This document shows positions 30,475-42,122 of a DNA stretch of 64,000 nucleotides, in pieces. The stretch comes from Linnemannia schmuckeri (Eukaryota > Mortierellomycota > Mortierellomycetes > Mortierellales > Mortierellaceae). Numbering within the stretch: position 1 is the first letter of the stretch; each line of letters opens with the position of its first letter. Location: positions 4,340,001-4,404,000 of the forward strand of contig JANATG010000001.1 in the NCBI GenBank assembly GCA_029449235.1, given 5' to 3'. Below the pieces are notes generated by a model. That model was given only the letters and a program-made list of their open reading frames with translations. It was not told the origin of the DNA and did not search any database. Both the position numbers and the translations under genes were made by a program.

Positions 30475-32939
30475 TCAGACGGCAAAGACGGCAGAGACAG
30501 AGCGGGCGCCGTCAAAGATAAATGTGTTGTCCATAGGGATATATTGGTGCGTAATCAGCTTGATCACCTCCTGGCTAACAACTCCTCCCATGAATGACGC
30601 AATGTTATGGATTGCTCCCCTTCCGAAACGGCAACTGTCAAAAAACCCCCCCAACAACAAATACGGAAAAGATATATATCCCGTTAATAATTGTTTAGAA
30701 AGAAAGAGCACTAACAGCAAACCAAGAGCATGAACCTAAGAAGCAACTTACATTTCGTGTGTCTGGTCCTTGGAGATGACCTCGGTGTCAATACCCCAGG
30801 ACTGCAACAAGGTAGCAACATTGGCATGGAGGTGGTCCACATCCTCCTCCCAGTCATCACCCTCGCCAGGGTAGCGTCCATGATCATCAAAGAATGAGTC
30901 TGACGCCCTCAATAGAACGTACTGTGCAAACACCGAATCCTCCTCCGACAACCACGACGCTATTCAATCCCATGATATTTAAAAAACAGATAAAGAAATT
31001 AGTCGCTGTAAAAGTATGACCGTTGAAAATCATTACAATACCAACTTCACGAAAACAAGGTTAAGTGATTACCAATCTGTTTTGTCTTGGGCTGGGTGTA
31101 CTCGTCCTCGAGGCTACGGTAACGGATGACCTTCAGGAAGGCAGAGTATTTGCAGAAAGTCTCAATCTCCTCAGAGGCAATCGATCCAGGAGCAAGTCCC
31201 AACGACTCCAGAACAGTGTCAACAAGCTTCGACACCTCCTGCACATCCTGCTTTGCCTTTGTCTTGTAACTATTGTATGCGAATACATAAGCAAAAGGTG
31301 ATTGTTAGTATCTGGATTTTTTTCGTATAGGGCAGTGTCGTGTTTGCCCATAAAAAGCCTAAGCAAATGGTACTTACATGCTTTGAAGAGTAACATAGCT
31401 GTCGGTCTGTGCCTTCATGTCGGGAATAGTGCCAGACAGAGGAAGAAGTCCTCCGCTCTTTCCATGATCATTCACAAAGTCTCTCACAGCGCGGGCCAAG
31501 ATCCAAAAGTTCGACGACTAGGTTTCCATTATTCACAAAGGATCGCCATAAACATCGTTAGATAATAGTCGATTAAAGTGTCAAAGACCACATAGATCTC
31601 TAAGCAAAACGAAGACAAAAAGTGGTACCTCGGCGGTCAAGGTCTCACACTTGGGGTCGCTGAAGATGGCCTTGACGGTACTGGGGACAACGGTGGGCTG
31701 GCATGAACGCAGAACAGAGTTAATAGCCTCGTCGAAATTCTCGTCATCGCCCGACCTCATTCCTGACCTGATGTTGGCCTTGAGCTGATTCTTTTCCGCA
31801 TATGTTCCAGGGATCTTGCCATCATGCTAATATTAAGTCAAGGAGGAAAGTATTAGCCAAATAAGTGCAGCATGAGAAAATATAACCACAAGAAGTGCAC
31901 AGTTTGGGAAGGCTCTGAAGAACTAACCTCCTGCTTCCACTCATCCATGTATTTCAAGAGAATGGCGACATATGGGATGTGACCAAACTCAAGGGTATCC
32001 TGGGTGTTGAAGTCAAAGGATTTGGCATAATTGGACAACTCAGGGAATGGCGTGTCAATGCGAATATCGGCAACATTGTCGGGGTGTGTCTCCACAACTA
32101 TGAAATATCACAGAAAATGAAATGATAAGGACAATTATTAGTAACGCCTTTTCTCAACGGCAGAGAATCCACAGAATGATTACAAAGGTGTCTCGGTGGT
32201 ACGTACTGACATGCTCGGGGAGAGCGACACGGGCAGTGCCGAGGAGACCGACGGTCTTGACCCAGACGAATGGGATGGCTTGTTGGTTGTTCCAGCAAAG
32301 AGACGAGACCTTCTCGGCGACCTGACGCGTAATATCGGTAGCAATGACCGTCGAGAACTGAGAAAGGAATGAGGGGTTTTCGGTCAAGGCGGAGAGAATA
32401 TCCTTGGCGACCCAGTGACCGCTGACATCCTCATTCAGCTCTCCAAGAAGCTCGGTTGCGCGCTCTGCCCTAGACTTTCCAAGACTGTCAGCGTCCAGGA
32501 AGAAGTTGGAGCCGATATCACTCTGAGTGACAGCTCCTTGGTCAATAACTGTGAACTGTCCAATACCTATTGAAAGAAAAAATGTTAGAAGAGATCTGGT
32601 GGCGCGAAAATGTAAAAAGTGACGCAGTAAATCATGTCCACAAGAAAGTGAGACGGTCCAGAGTGGAGGGCGTACCTGGGAGAACCAGGTTTTTGAGGAT
32701 TTCACAACCAACGGCAGAGGCGTTAATAAGAAGAATGTGGGCAGACTCGAGTGCCTGCTGACCACCGCTGCCCCAAAGCCTATGAAAGTCATCAACGTTG
32801 AAAAGAGATTCCAGTGTGAGTTTGTTTCGTCCGCAGTCGATGCTCTCCCTCACGCGTTCATTTGTAATGCGTTGTTCGAGTGTGGAAAGTGAAGAGTGTA
32901 CCTGAGTTGTCTGTCGTATTTTTGTGTTTTGGCGTCCAT
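30475..32939 (-). CDS. ULA1: NEDD8-activating enzyme E1 regulatory subunit (ULA1/APP-BP1), 524 aa
   Basis: Nine exons, complement(join(30475..30634, 30752..30959, 31073..31269, 31378..31517, 31629..31826, 31928..32097, 32207..32566, 32676..32779, 32902..32939)), 1575 nt in frame. Begins MDAKTQKYDRQLRLWGSGGQ, the hallmark of the E1 adenylation-like fold in APP-BP1; next come the Rossmann-like stretch ILLINASAVGCEILKNLVLPG and GQFTVIDQGAVTQSDIGSNFF. The C-terminus has CRFGRGAIHNIASFMGGVVSQEVIK. Length matches the family (human NAE1, 534). The protein pairs with UBA3 to adenylate and load NEDD8; it has no catalytic cysteine itself. NEDD8 is encoded 6.2 kb away. The first exon is only 38 nt. It diverges from MAM33 over 394 bp. 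Confidence 0.93.
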
Positions 32940-33333
32940 GGATATTGTTGTTATTTATTGAAGTAATGCGATGAAGAAGAGAAGAGTGTTGAGGTGAAAG
33001 CGTAGTGAGTGATGAGAGTAATGAAAGTAGAAAAAGAAAAAAGGTCGAGCCTGACGTTTTAGTGGTTTTCATTTCTGTCCCTTGCCATCGCGCGGCTGTG
33101 CCAACTTCAATTTCGAAGTCCAACTTTGAAGTCCCTTAAGTGACCGCCTTTTCAGCCTCAATTCCTTTTCTTCCTTTTTTGACGGCGAGATTGCTTTGTT
33201 GAAACTCCACCTCAAGTCAGGCAGCGCGGGTCTTTTCGTTCGTTCGTCGTCAAAAGTGAAGCGAGATTGCGTTTTCTTTATTTTTTCTCCTTTTGTTCTT
33301 CACCCCTCACTCACCCCTCACAACACCTATACA
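32940..33333. promoter_or_regulatory. Divergent promoter region between ULA1 and MAM33
   Basis: 394 bp separate the two divergent start codons, so both promoters and leaders lie here. No TATA box was picked out. The MAM33 side ends in a CT-rich tract and ACAACACCTATACA just before the ATG. Confidence 0.6.
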
Positions 33334-34443
33334 ATGTTTGCTCTTCGTACTGCTGCTGCCCGCGCCATGCCCGCCTTGGCCATGCGTGTTGCCATCCTCC
33401 CCAAGGCCATCGTCAACCCTGCCTTCGTCGCCCGCGCCGGATCAGTCTCCACCGTCCGCGCCTTCTCCAACTCTCCTTTGGCCTGGAACAAGAGTACGCC
33501 AAAGCTGCTTATTAATGTCATTCTTGTGCTTTGTTTCCTCTCTTGTACTAAAGGGCTAACAATATATTGTTATTTTCTCATTTGTTTAAACTCATTCCAT
33601 TCCAGCTGACAAGAACCTTCTTACTGCCATTGAGAGCGAGATCAAGCACGAGGAGGAGCAGGGTGACGAGGTCCCCGACTATATCACCGAATACTTGAAG
33701 TCTAGCCCCTTTGAAATCACCAACAAGGTCGGATCCGACGAGGTTACCTTGACCCGCAAGTTCGGCAACGAGGAGTACGTAGAAAAGTTTTTTTTTTTTT
33801 TTGACTTCTTTTGCTTGTTTCGCCACCAAATTGAGACTGATCAGCCTGCATTACACGCCTTGCACTTGCACTTTGCACTGATACAACATAAACACGACTA
33901 ACGCAATTTGTTATTCATATCGTCATCCGTAGGATCAAGATTGTTTTCTCGGTCTCGGATATCAACTCGGCTGACGATGAGGAGGAGCTCGATTTGGAGG
34001 ACGACTTAGAGGACAATGGCCACCAGGGCAAGGAGTCGCTCTCTGCCTCCGGAGATGACGAGGAGGAGGGTGATGATTTGGAGTCATTGACCTTCCCTGT
34101 CCGCTGCTTGATCACCATTACTAAGCCCAATGCTGGAAGCCTTTCGATCGATGCTGTTGCTCAGGATGGCGCCTTTATTGTCGAGTCGATCTCGAACATC
34201 AAGGACTCTGCTCTTGCTACCACCTCGACTGCTGAGGCTGACTGGGAGAAGCGCGGTTTGTACAGCGGCCCTCCATTTGCCGAGTTGGACGAGAACTTGC
34301 AGGTTGAGTTTGAGAAGTACTTGGAGGAGCGCCAGATTGATGGTGATCTTGCCAACTTTGTGCCCAACTATGTCTTCCACAAGGACCAGGTTGAGTACAC
34401 CCACTGGCTCAAGGACCTCAAAGCCTTTGTCTCCGCCAAGTAA
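33334..34443 (+). CDS. MAM33: Mitochondrial matrix acidic protein MAM33 (p32/C1QBP family), 279 aa
   Basis: Three exons, join(33334..33493, 33606..33774, 33933..34443), 840 nt in frame. Residues 1 to about 50 are rich in Ala, Arg and Val without acids and end near RAFSNSPLAW, a mitochondrial targeting sequence. The mature part begins with helix DKNLLTAIESEIKHEEEQ, typical of the family. An acidic insert (DDEEELDLEDDLEDN and DDEEEGDDLE) sits between beta strands, then LTFPVRCLITITKPNAG. The C-terminal helix HKDQVEYTHWLKDLKAF is a family signature. p32 proteins are doughnut-shaped matrix trimers needed for mitochondrial translation and respiratory function. AATAAA at 34491-34496. SDH1 follows in the same direction. 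Confidence 0.93.
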
Positions 34444-35127
34444 ACAACTTTGTACATCTTTTATCTTGCATTCTTTCTACATACCTCCGAAATAAATTTC
34501 AATGGAATCGTCACCGAATCCACTTCGGAGTCGCATATGCTGTGTTATCATATGCTGGCTGCCCCTGTTTACTCTGAGCGCTTTTCTGTCGCTTCCGTCC
34601 TCTCCTCTTCCCTCTTCACACTTCTCTCCCTCTCTCCACTCCACCCCTTCTCTCTTCTTTCCCCTTGCAAACGACGACACTTGTCTGTTAGGGATCTCTC
34701 TCTTCTCTTCTTCCTTCTTTTCCTTTCTTCATACACACCTGTCCCGCCATGCTTAGAGTCAACTCCTGCGCCAACATCCTGGTACTTTATTTTTTGATCA
34801 CTTCCTCTCCACTCCCCTCCACTCACGCTACACTCACGCTACACTCAAAACACACACTAGCCACGCTCCAATATACCCCACTCCGGCTTGCTCCCGTTAT
34901 GGAAATACCACCTCGGGATTATTCTCCGTGTTTATTTTTCGTTTTTTTTCATTGTTAATCTTGCTGTTCACAAACACATACACACTCACGCGTGCGTGAG
35001 TGTGTCTTGAATGTCTACCCGAATTCTTGCAAAGAGACTCGACAACAAGGAACAAGAAAAAAACGTCAGAAGTCTCCACAGTTGCCATCCGACGCGCGTT
35101 TATTCTTCGTTGTCTTACCCCTGAAAG
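34444..35127. other. Intergenic: MAM33 3' UTR and SDH1 promoter/leader
   Basis: CT-rich. An ATG at 34749 opens a short frame but cannot splice in phase to the SDH1 exons. Confidence 0.5.
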
Positions 35128-37818
35128 ATGTTAAAAGGAAGACTTCGGAGGAGGAGGAGTGACGGTAGCAACCACCAGGGACCATAACCAGGTTACTAAC
35201 TCCCTCTTTGTTTTATTTTATTGATTCTATTCTTCGTCCGGTCGTCTTTTTCCTCGTTGTCGTCTTCAGCGCCGCACTGGTACGAATTCTTTGTTCACCC
35301 TCGGAAGCACAAGGACTTTTTTGTAGCATCGCACCGAGACGCCTTTTTTTATTTTTCTCCGAGATTCTCACACGTCCGTTTTTTCTCTTTGGCGTTGTCT
35401 CTTTATGAATCAACTTGCAACCATCACATAGCTGCCAAAAATGCTGCCACTCGTGCCTTGCACACCTCCCGCCCTGCTATGCAGGTCTTTGCATCGAAGC
35501 CCTTGAACGCCAAGGAGGCATCGGTATGGATGACTTTTTGTTCATGTTGATCCCGAAAGGAAGTTGATTTCGATTGTGTGTACACTACCACCAGCCAAGT
35601 GAAAAAGGATCGGATGGACTAATATTCCCGAGTTCTTTTTTCTTCCTTATTTTTCTTTTCTCTCTCTGTGTCTCTGTGCCTCCTTCTCCTCTTGGGCCCG
35701 CTCGTCTGCGTGTCCTTCTTTCCATCTTTGGTCTTCCCCGCCCTCTACCCCGCAAAATATCAATTTTTGACATGCTGATGCGTCCAAACAAACAAACAAA
35801 CAGAGCCCTATCACCTCAAAGTACCCCATCATCGACCACACCTACGATGCCCTCGTCGTCGGTGCCGGTGGTGCCGGTCTCCGTGCCGCCTTCGGTCTCG
35901 CTGAGGCCGGTCTCAACACCGCATGTATCTCCAAGCTCTTCCCCACCCGTTCCCATACCGTTGCCGCCCAGGTACCTTTCACTTTTCATAAAATCCTGCG
36001 TTTGAGCGATATATCATCGGTATCGTCTTTCTTGTTGTTAACCCTTTTTTTATTCCTTTCTTGCCTCCCTTCCGACTAATAGGGTGGTGTTAACGCTGCT
36101 CTTGGTAACATGGGAGAGGATGACTGGAGATGGCACATGTACGACACCGTCAAGGGTTCGGACTGGCTCGGAGATCAGGATGCTATCCACTACATGTGTC
36201 GCGAGGCTCCCCACAGTGTCATCGAATTGGAGCATTACGGTGTCCCTTTCTCCAGAACCAAGGAGGGCAAGATCTACCAGCGTGCCTTCGGTGGTCAGTC
36301 CTTGAAGTTCGGCGAGGGTAAGTTTTCATATATGTTGCTGTCAATTGCTGCTCAGGAGGGTTTCTCTGGTATCAATTGGATACAGGGATACTAATTGCAT
36401 ATATCTTTTTCAAACTAGGTGGTCAGGCTTACCGTTGCGCTGCCGTCGCCGATCGTACCGGTCACTCGATTCTTCACACCCTTTACGGTCAGTCTCTTCG
36501 TCACAACACCAACTTTTTCATTGAGTACTTCGCCTTGGATCTCATCATGGAGAATGGCGAGTGCCGTGGTGTCCTCGCTTTGAACATGGAGGATGGAACC
36601 CTTCATCGTTTCCGCTCTCACAAGACCGTCCTTGCCACCGGAGGATACGGTCGTGCCTACTTCTCCTGCACCTCTGCCCACACCTGCACTGGTGACGGAA
36701 ACGCTATGGTTGCCCGTGCCGGTCTCCCCCTCCAGGATTTGGAATTCGTCCAGTTCCATCCCACCGGTATCTACGGTGCTGGATGCTTGATCACCGAGGG
36801 TTCCCGCGGTGAGGGTGGATACCTCTTGAACTCCCAGGGAGAGCGTTTCATGGAGCGTTACGCCCCTACCGCCAAGGATTTGGCCTCGCGTGATGTCGTT
36901 TCTCGTTCGATGACCATGGAGATCCGTGAGGGTCGTGGTGTCGGTCCTGAGAAGGATCACATCTACCTTCAGCTCTCTCACTTGCCCGCCTCGGTCCTCC
37001 ATGAGCGTCTTCCCGGTATTTCTGAGACTGCTGCTATTTTCTCTGGAGTTGATGTCACCAAGGAGCCCATCCCCGTCTTGCCCACTGTCCACTACAACAT
37101 GGGAGGAATCCCCACGAAGTACACTGGAGAGGTCTTGACCGTTGACGAGAACGGCAACGACAAGGTCGTTCCCGGCCTGTACGCTGCCGGAGAGGCCGCC
37201 TGTGTGTCCGTTCACGGTGCTAACCGCTTGGGAGCCAACTCCCTCTTGGATATCGTCGTTTTCGGTCGTGCCTGCGCTCACCACATCCGTGATACCTTGG
37301 AGCCCAACATCCCTCACCGCCCCTTGGCTGCTGATGCCGGTGCCGAGTCGATTGCCAACTTGGACAAGCTCCGCCACGCCTCTGGCCCCATCTCGACCGC
37401 TGCCCTCCGTTTGAACATGCAGAAGGTCATGCAGAACGATGCTGCTGTCTTCCGTACTCAGTCCTCCTTGGATGAGGGTGTTGAGAAGATTGACAAGGTC
37501 TTCAAGCAGTTCCCCGATGTCGGTGTCAAGGATCGCTCGATGATCTGGAACTCTGACTTGGTCGAGACCCTCGAGCTCCAGAACTTGTTGACCTGCGCTG
37601 CCCAGACCATGCACTCTGCCAGTGCCCGCAAGGAGTCTCGTGGTGCCCACGCCCGTGAGGATTTCCAGGATCGTGATGATAAGAACTGGATGAAGCACAC
37701 TCTCTCATGGCAGAACCAGGAGACTGGTGAGGTCAAGTTGAGCTACCGCGGTGTTGTCGCCAACACCTTGGACGAGGAGGAGTGCAAGGCTGTTCCCCCC
37801 AAGAAGCGTGTGTACTAA
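35128..37818 (+). CDS. SDH1: Succinate dehydrogenase flavoprotein subunit (643 aa)
   Basis: Five exons, join(35128..35164, 35432..35523, 35804..35971, 36083..36317, 36419..37818), 1932 nt in frame. Complex II subunit of the inner mitochondrial membrane; oxidises succinate to fumarate with covalent FAD. Seen: targeting region with RALHTSRPAM; dinucleotide fold VVGAGGAGLRAA (about residue 61); FAD-attachment His94 in RSHTVAAQGG; substrate and active-site blocks RWHMYDTVKGSDWLGDQD and GSRGEGGYLLN; C-terminus ending KAVPPKKRVY. Length agrees with the family (yeast Sdh1, 640). The start is the least certain part: ATG 35128 gives an Arg-rich N-terminus and splices in phase with a GTAGCA donor, whereas ATG 34749 does not. 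AATAAA at 37901-37906. Converges with prefoldin 1. Confidence 0.93.
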
Positions 37819-38113
37819 ATATTTTCCCATCCATCAGTCTACGAGTATTTTTAAAAGAGTTGTTTTTGAGTTGAAGAAGGAAGTCGCCCCCGCTGCATTT
37901 AATAAACCGATTTTCAAATATATCATGTTTTTCATGCTATGACATGAACAATTGAAAAAAAAAGAGAAAGGTGGACATGATGTTTTTGGTGTTATTATTT
38001 CTTTACAGATCCTGATGTTACTGCATGTTTGTGTTTTTGGTTGGTTGGTTGCGTATGTGTATGCTTGCTTGTTCCTGTGAATGGTGGTGCTGACTGATAT
38101 CTTCTACAAAGAC

Positions 38114-38879
38114 TCATGGTGCTTGTGCTTGCTGGATTTGACGGACGAGCTCGCCGAGGTTTCCTTGGGCCTCGGTTTTGTTGCGCTCCCAATAGATTCG
38201 CTTCTTTTCCAATGCCGCCATATCCTTGTCCATCTCTGTTGCTCGCTCTGTCAGCTCCTTTGTCAACTCTGGCAATGGCTCCTGCACGAACCTAGTTATA
38301 TCAATTGAACAAATAGAAAAAGAACGAGTTGGTATGGGAAGGAAATGCTAATTTTGGATTCCTTGGACGTTTCTTTGCTGAACATGTGAGGCAGGTAAAA
38401 GGGCAAAAAGAGAATGGGATTTACATCTTGCCGACGGACTTGTAGGTGACGGTGTCAGGCTGGAGGGCAGAAAGTTCCTTGTTGGTGAGTTCTGAGAGAC
38501 GCTTTTCGCGCTCGCGGGATTGGATCTGGGCCTGGACCGAGGCGACCATACGGGTGGCTTCCTGCAACTTGTTCTGGAGATCGTGAACGATCTAGTTGTT
38601 TTGGTGAGCAGGTGGTAAGGAGGGAGAAGTGTGAGCTGATGAAGGCGTTGAGGTAGAGAAGCTCGACATGCTGGGCAGGAGGTGAAGGATCCCGGTGCGC
38701 GATCTTTGTATGATGATGATCCCTCCGTGACAGAGATCTTTCCAGAACGCTTCCAGTGTCGACTTGTGTCCGGTAAATGTCCTGCTGGACTTGCTTGCGT
38801 ATTATCATATTTCTTGGCTCTTGCTTCGAGTAGGCTGAGTGACAAGTACCTTGCCGAGGGCTTGTTCGTTGATGGACAT
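38114..38879 (-). CDS. PFD1: Prefoldin subunit 1 (124 aa)
   Basis: Three exons, complement(join(38114..38291, 38425..38591, 38850..38879)), 375 nt in frame. Two long amphipathic helices (VHDLQNKLQEATRMVASVQA... and ELTKELTERATEMDKDMAAL...) flank a short beta hairpin region (ALQPDTVTYKSVGKMFV), the beta-type prefoldin layout; the length equals the usual 120-125. Prefoldin is the hexameric cytosolic chaperone that hands unfolded actin and tubulin to the CCT chaperonin. The KSVGKMFV hairpin places it with subunit 1. The first exon is only 30 nt (MSINEQALGK). It diverges from NEDD8 over 243 bp and converges with SDH1. Confidence 0.88.
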
Positions 38880-39122
38880 GGTGGCGAGGTGGGTGTTAAT
38901 TGGTTTGGTTGTTCAGGAGGTGATGATGTTCAAGAAGGCATTACAGCCTTATTTTTGCCACCAGGCAGCTCTGGGCCAGAACACGTCACGGGAACTGCGA
39001 ATTCGCTGAGCGCGCGTTTTATTTGTTCTTGCCCCTGTTTCTTTTGTCCTTTTTTACTTCCTTTTCCTTTTTTCTTTAAACACCTTTTACATCACCACTC
39101 ACGCACACACAACCTTCCAACC
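38880..39122. promoter_or_regulatory. Divergent promoter between prefoldin 1 and NEDD8
   Basis: Only 243 bp lie between the two divergent ATGs, so the genes probably share a bidirectional promoter. The NEDD8 side is CT-rich. Confidence 0.6.
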
Positions 39123-40358
39123 ATGCTTATCAAAGTCAAGGTACGCAACACTGCATCACTCTCAAAAGTGTCTCTCCTCGCTGTTGTATAGCATAGACCT
39201 TTCCTGTTCACCTTTTCAAGGATAGCCTATTCAGGAAACAACTTCGCAGAAGGATCATCAACTAATGTTGCCTACATTTGCTTTGTGCTAATTGTAATAG
39301 ACTCTCACCGGCAAGGAGGTAACACATCCACTCTGGCGACATACCAAACATGGAACTGCACACAGTACATTTTTCAACATGATGTGCATCGTTCTTTGAC
39401 GGGAGCCGACATTACACAAACCAATGTTGCATCGAGCTTTTGTGTTGTGGCAGCGTACTCCGGTTTACGCCTCCTGTTCGAAATAAGGCGCAGTTCGGCT
39501 CTGGGCGACACGACGCATATGTCTTCTCAGGTTCATCCTTACATTCTTCGCAAAGCCCTATCCTCTGCCCTTCAACAAGTGCAGTGCGAAGGATATCCGA
39601 CTGTCAACACAGCGTACATCCTCGCAATGCATCATCGCCATTCTCCTGCTGGGCACAACTGATTGTCACCCCCGATATCGCTACATGCCTCAAAAGCATA
39701 TCAGTGTTAGGATGTCCCTTGATCAACTAACACCCGTACCTGCTTTTGTGTTTATCTTCCGCTTTCATCATATAAAGATTGAGATCGATATCGAGCCCAA
39801 TGACAAGGTATGCAACTTCACAATCCGCAATACATGCAAGCCGAGGGAGCTGAAGAGAGCGGCGCTGTCCAATTTCCACCTTACGTTTATTTGGCTAGTG
39901 GCAACTGCTCATACGGCGGCCGTGCACCACAGGGTCTTTGTGATTTTTGCTGGTCGTTACTTTCTTGCTTACCTTTATGAACGTTGTTATTCTTTGCCAC
40001 TATGTTTTAGATCACCCGTATCAAGGAGCGTGTCGAGGAGAAGGAAGGTATCCCCCCAGCACAGCAGCGTTTGATTTTCGGAGGAAAGCAGATGTAAGTG
40101 CCACCCTTGTTTTCCTATTTTGTTTCTCCTGTTTAGTTTGAGTGTCGGGATTTTCGATATCGATTTTGTGGCTGTTATTTGTACCGCCACAATGTCAAAA
40201 AGCGTATGTCAAGTCAACACCTTCGACTCACCTCGACCTTTTTTTTTTTTTTCCCTTTTTTGTACGTCCATAGGTCTGACGACCGCTTGGCATCCGACTA
40301 CAACATCGAGGGAGGCTCGGTCCTGCATTTGGTCCTTGCTCTTCGTGGAGGCTGCTAA
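39123..40358 (+). CDS. RUB1: NEDD8/RUB1 ubiquitin-like modifier (77 aa)
   Basis: Five exons, join(39123..39140, 39301..39318, 39778..39807, 40011..40093, 40274..40358), 234 nt in frame; exons 1 and 2 are 18 nt each and exon 3 is 30 nt. The protein matches NEDD8 and not ubiquitin: IEIDIEPNDKITRIKERVEE, then the LALRGG end with Ala in place of ubiquitin Arg at position 72, the residue that the NEDD8 E1 reads. After Gly76 there is a single extra Cys, so one residue must be removed before conjugation. NEDD8 is attached to cullins and activates SCF-type ubiquitin ligases. Its E1 subunit ULA1 is encoded 6.2 kb upstream. Confidence 0.95.
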
Positions 40359-41061
40359 ACTACTTCTTATTATCTCGCCCACTCCCTCTTCCGATCTTAC
40401 AGACCTTACCGACCTTACCAACACCACCAACTCCACCACCCTTCCCTCTCTCCACCTGCTCACCCCTAACGGCTGAATACAGAGACTAGCAAACAAGTTT
40501 GTTCGCGCAAAAATCACAATATATACAAGCTCTAAACCTCTGCGACTGGATGCGGAGTGGCTAAGGTGATTGTGACATGGTGTGTGTTCTTTAGTTCTGT
40601 TCGTCAAGGATGCTTAGTCGCGATACGTTTTTGGATTATCAACAATTCGCCTCAGGATCCATATTCAAGCGCTGTACTGTGAAGGAGAAGACTCAAAGTA
40701 GAAGGATGATCATTTATGAGGTCAAAAGTTGCACAAGCCAAAAAACCCCCCCCCCCCCCTCAAGCGGTCAAGGAAACAGTAAAGAAAGACATGCAGATTG
40801 GACTGGCCATTGTCATCATTCGACAATCTCCTTTTTATCGACAGGCATGATGCGTACATTTGTTGATGTCCGCGCTCGTGCACCAAATTACACGATCATT
40901 TTTTTTTGTTCCAACAAAAAGAGCTTTATTTAAGAATAACGCGGTGACAGCTAAAAAACATTCTTAGTGCTCACATAGGCCATGAATGGGAAGGAGAACA
41001 GAGAAAATATCGTGAGGTGTTAGAGGGCGTCACAAGCACAGCGATAACGACCAACATAGCA
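40359..41061. other. Intergenic
   Basis: NEDD8 3' UTR, a C-rich homopolymer near 40746-40760 and no recognisable gene. A minus-strand frame at 40971-41186 has a hydrophobic end and runs into the duplicated segment; it may be part of the same decayed gene. Confidence 0.45.
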
Positions 41062-41961
41062 GCAGCAAAAGACATATCTAAACTCCCATCCTCCATGACC
41101 CTCCTTGACACTAGCACATTATATCCACCACGCCTCACAGTGCTCACTGAGTTTAGTGACAGTCGTGCGGTTTTGCGTAGCTCCAAGGCGAAACAACTAC
41201 TGTCCCCACCAGAAGGTGATCAACAGCACTAGGCGTTGCTCCCAGGACACCGTCAAAGTTCCTCATTGCATCTGCAAGGAGGAATACTCAGCCTGGACCC
41301 ACACCCTCAGCAGCATGGAAAGTGATGCAATACATCGAATCCCCCCATGAAGGGAGTGATAGTCAGTGCATTCCATTCAATCCACTGCCATACCCTGTTT
41401 TGCTCCCAAGGAACAAAGAGGAGCAGGCATATACCGAGGGGTGGACATCCAGTTTGAACCTGCGGACCAATGGCCAGACCTTCCCGTGTAGTATCGGAAA
41501 CTCCTGTAGGTAGAAGTTGAACACGTCTCCCACTGTTATCCACCAGCAGGTCTTCCATGAACTTCCCTTTGAGCTCTCCATTCCTGTTCTGGCCGGTTGA
41601 AAAGAGGAGGGAGAGAGAGCAATCGCTGGACTTCATTTCGAGTGGACGTGAATGGAAGCTGAGGAGTAATCCAGTAGAGGTTGCGGGAGTCGCTGATTGT
41701 TGATCGAGAGATGTTGTCCGAGAAGTTGATTGTGTCACATGAAGAGATCCTTGTTTCTTGTTCCTAGTCCATGGGCGTGTGTCTGCGTTGAAGAGTGAGT
41801 GGAAAGAAGAGAAGAGGAGAGGAGGAAGAGGTTTTGCAGAGAAGAGGAATAAGAGTAATTTTCAAGCCCAGGAGACATGACAAGTGACTTCAATTTCATC
41901 CGTTCCAGCCACTGATGAATTTCCCAGTCTCACGTCGTGAACGAATCACACGTCCTGGAAA
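41062..41961. repeat. Segmental duplication, copy 2 (partner 17335-18220)
   Basis: 41080-41710 appears identical to 17353-17983. The next 250 bp are alignable but clearly diverged with indels, ending near CACACGTCCTGG at about 41958. Both copies have the same orientation. The minus-strand frame 41307-41738 is longer than in copy 1 because of differences upstream of the identical part. Content is not recognised. Confidence 0.85.
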
Positions 41962-42122
41962 GATCATCGTCAGGATTATATTTCGCGGTTTTTTTTTTTT
42001 TTTTTTTTTTTGATCTTACCTTTTCCTTTTTGGACAAAGTAAAAAACAAAGTTGACTCCTATTATTCCTTTACCTCGCCATCAACATTCCACACCACCAC
42101 CCTTGCAACTTGTCACCTCAAC

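Noticed and set aside
34749..34782. ATG 34749 as the SDH1 start
   Set aside because: The first GT after it gives phase 0, but the targeting-region exon needs phase 1.
36415..37698. 427-codon minus-strand frame opposite SDH1
   Set aside because: Shadow of a strongly codon-biased gene; its composition and lack of domains show it is not a gene.
38598..38849. Extra coding exon between prefoldin exons 1 and 2
   Set aside because: A frame around VQQDIYRTQVDTGS exists, but splicing straight to 38591 gives the expected prefoldin length and helix; the extra piece matches nothing in the family.
39123..40358. Ubiquitin rather than NEDD8
   Set aside because: Ala precedes Leu-Arg-Gly-Gly and the IEIDIEP block is NEDD8-specific; the gene is a monomer, not a polyubiquitin or ribosomal fusion.
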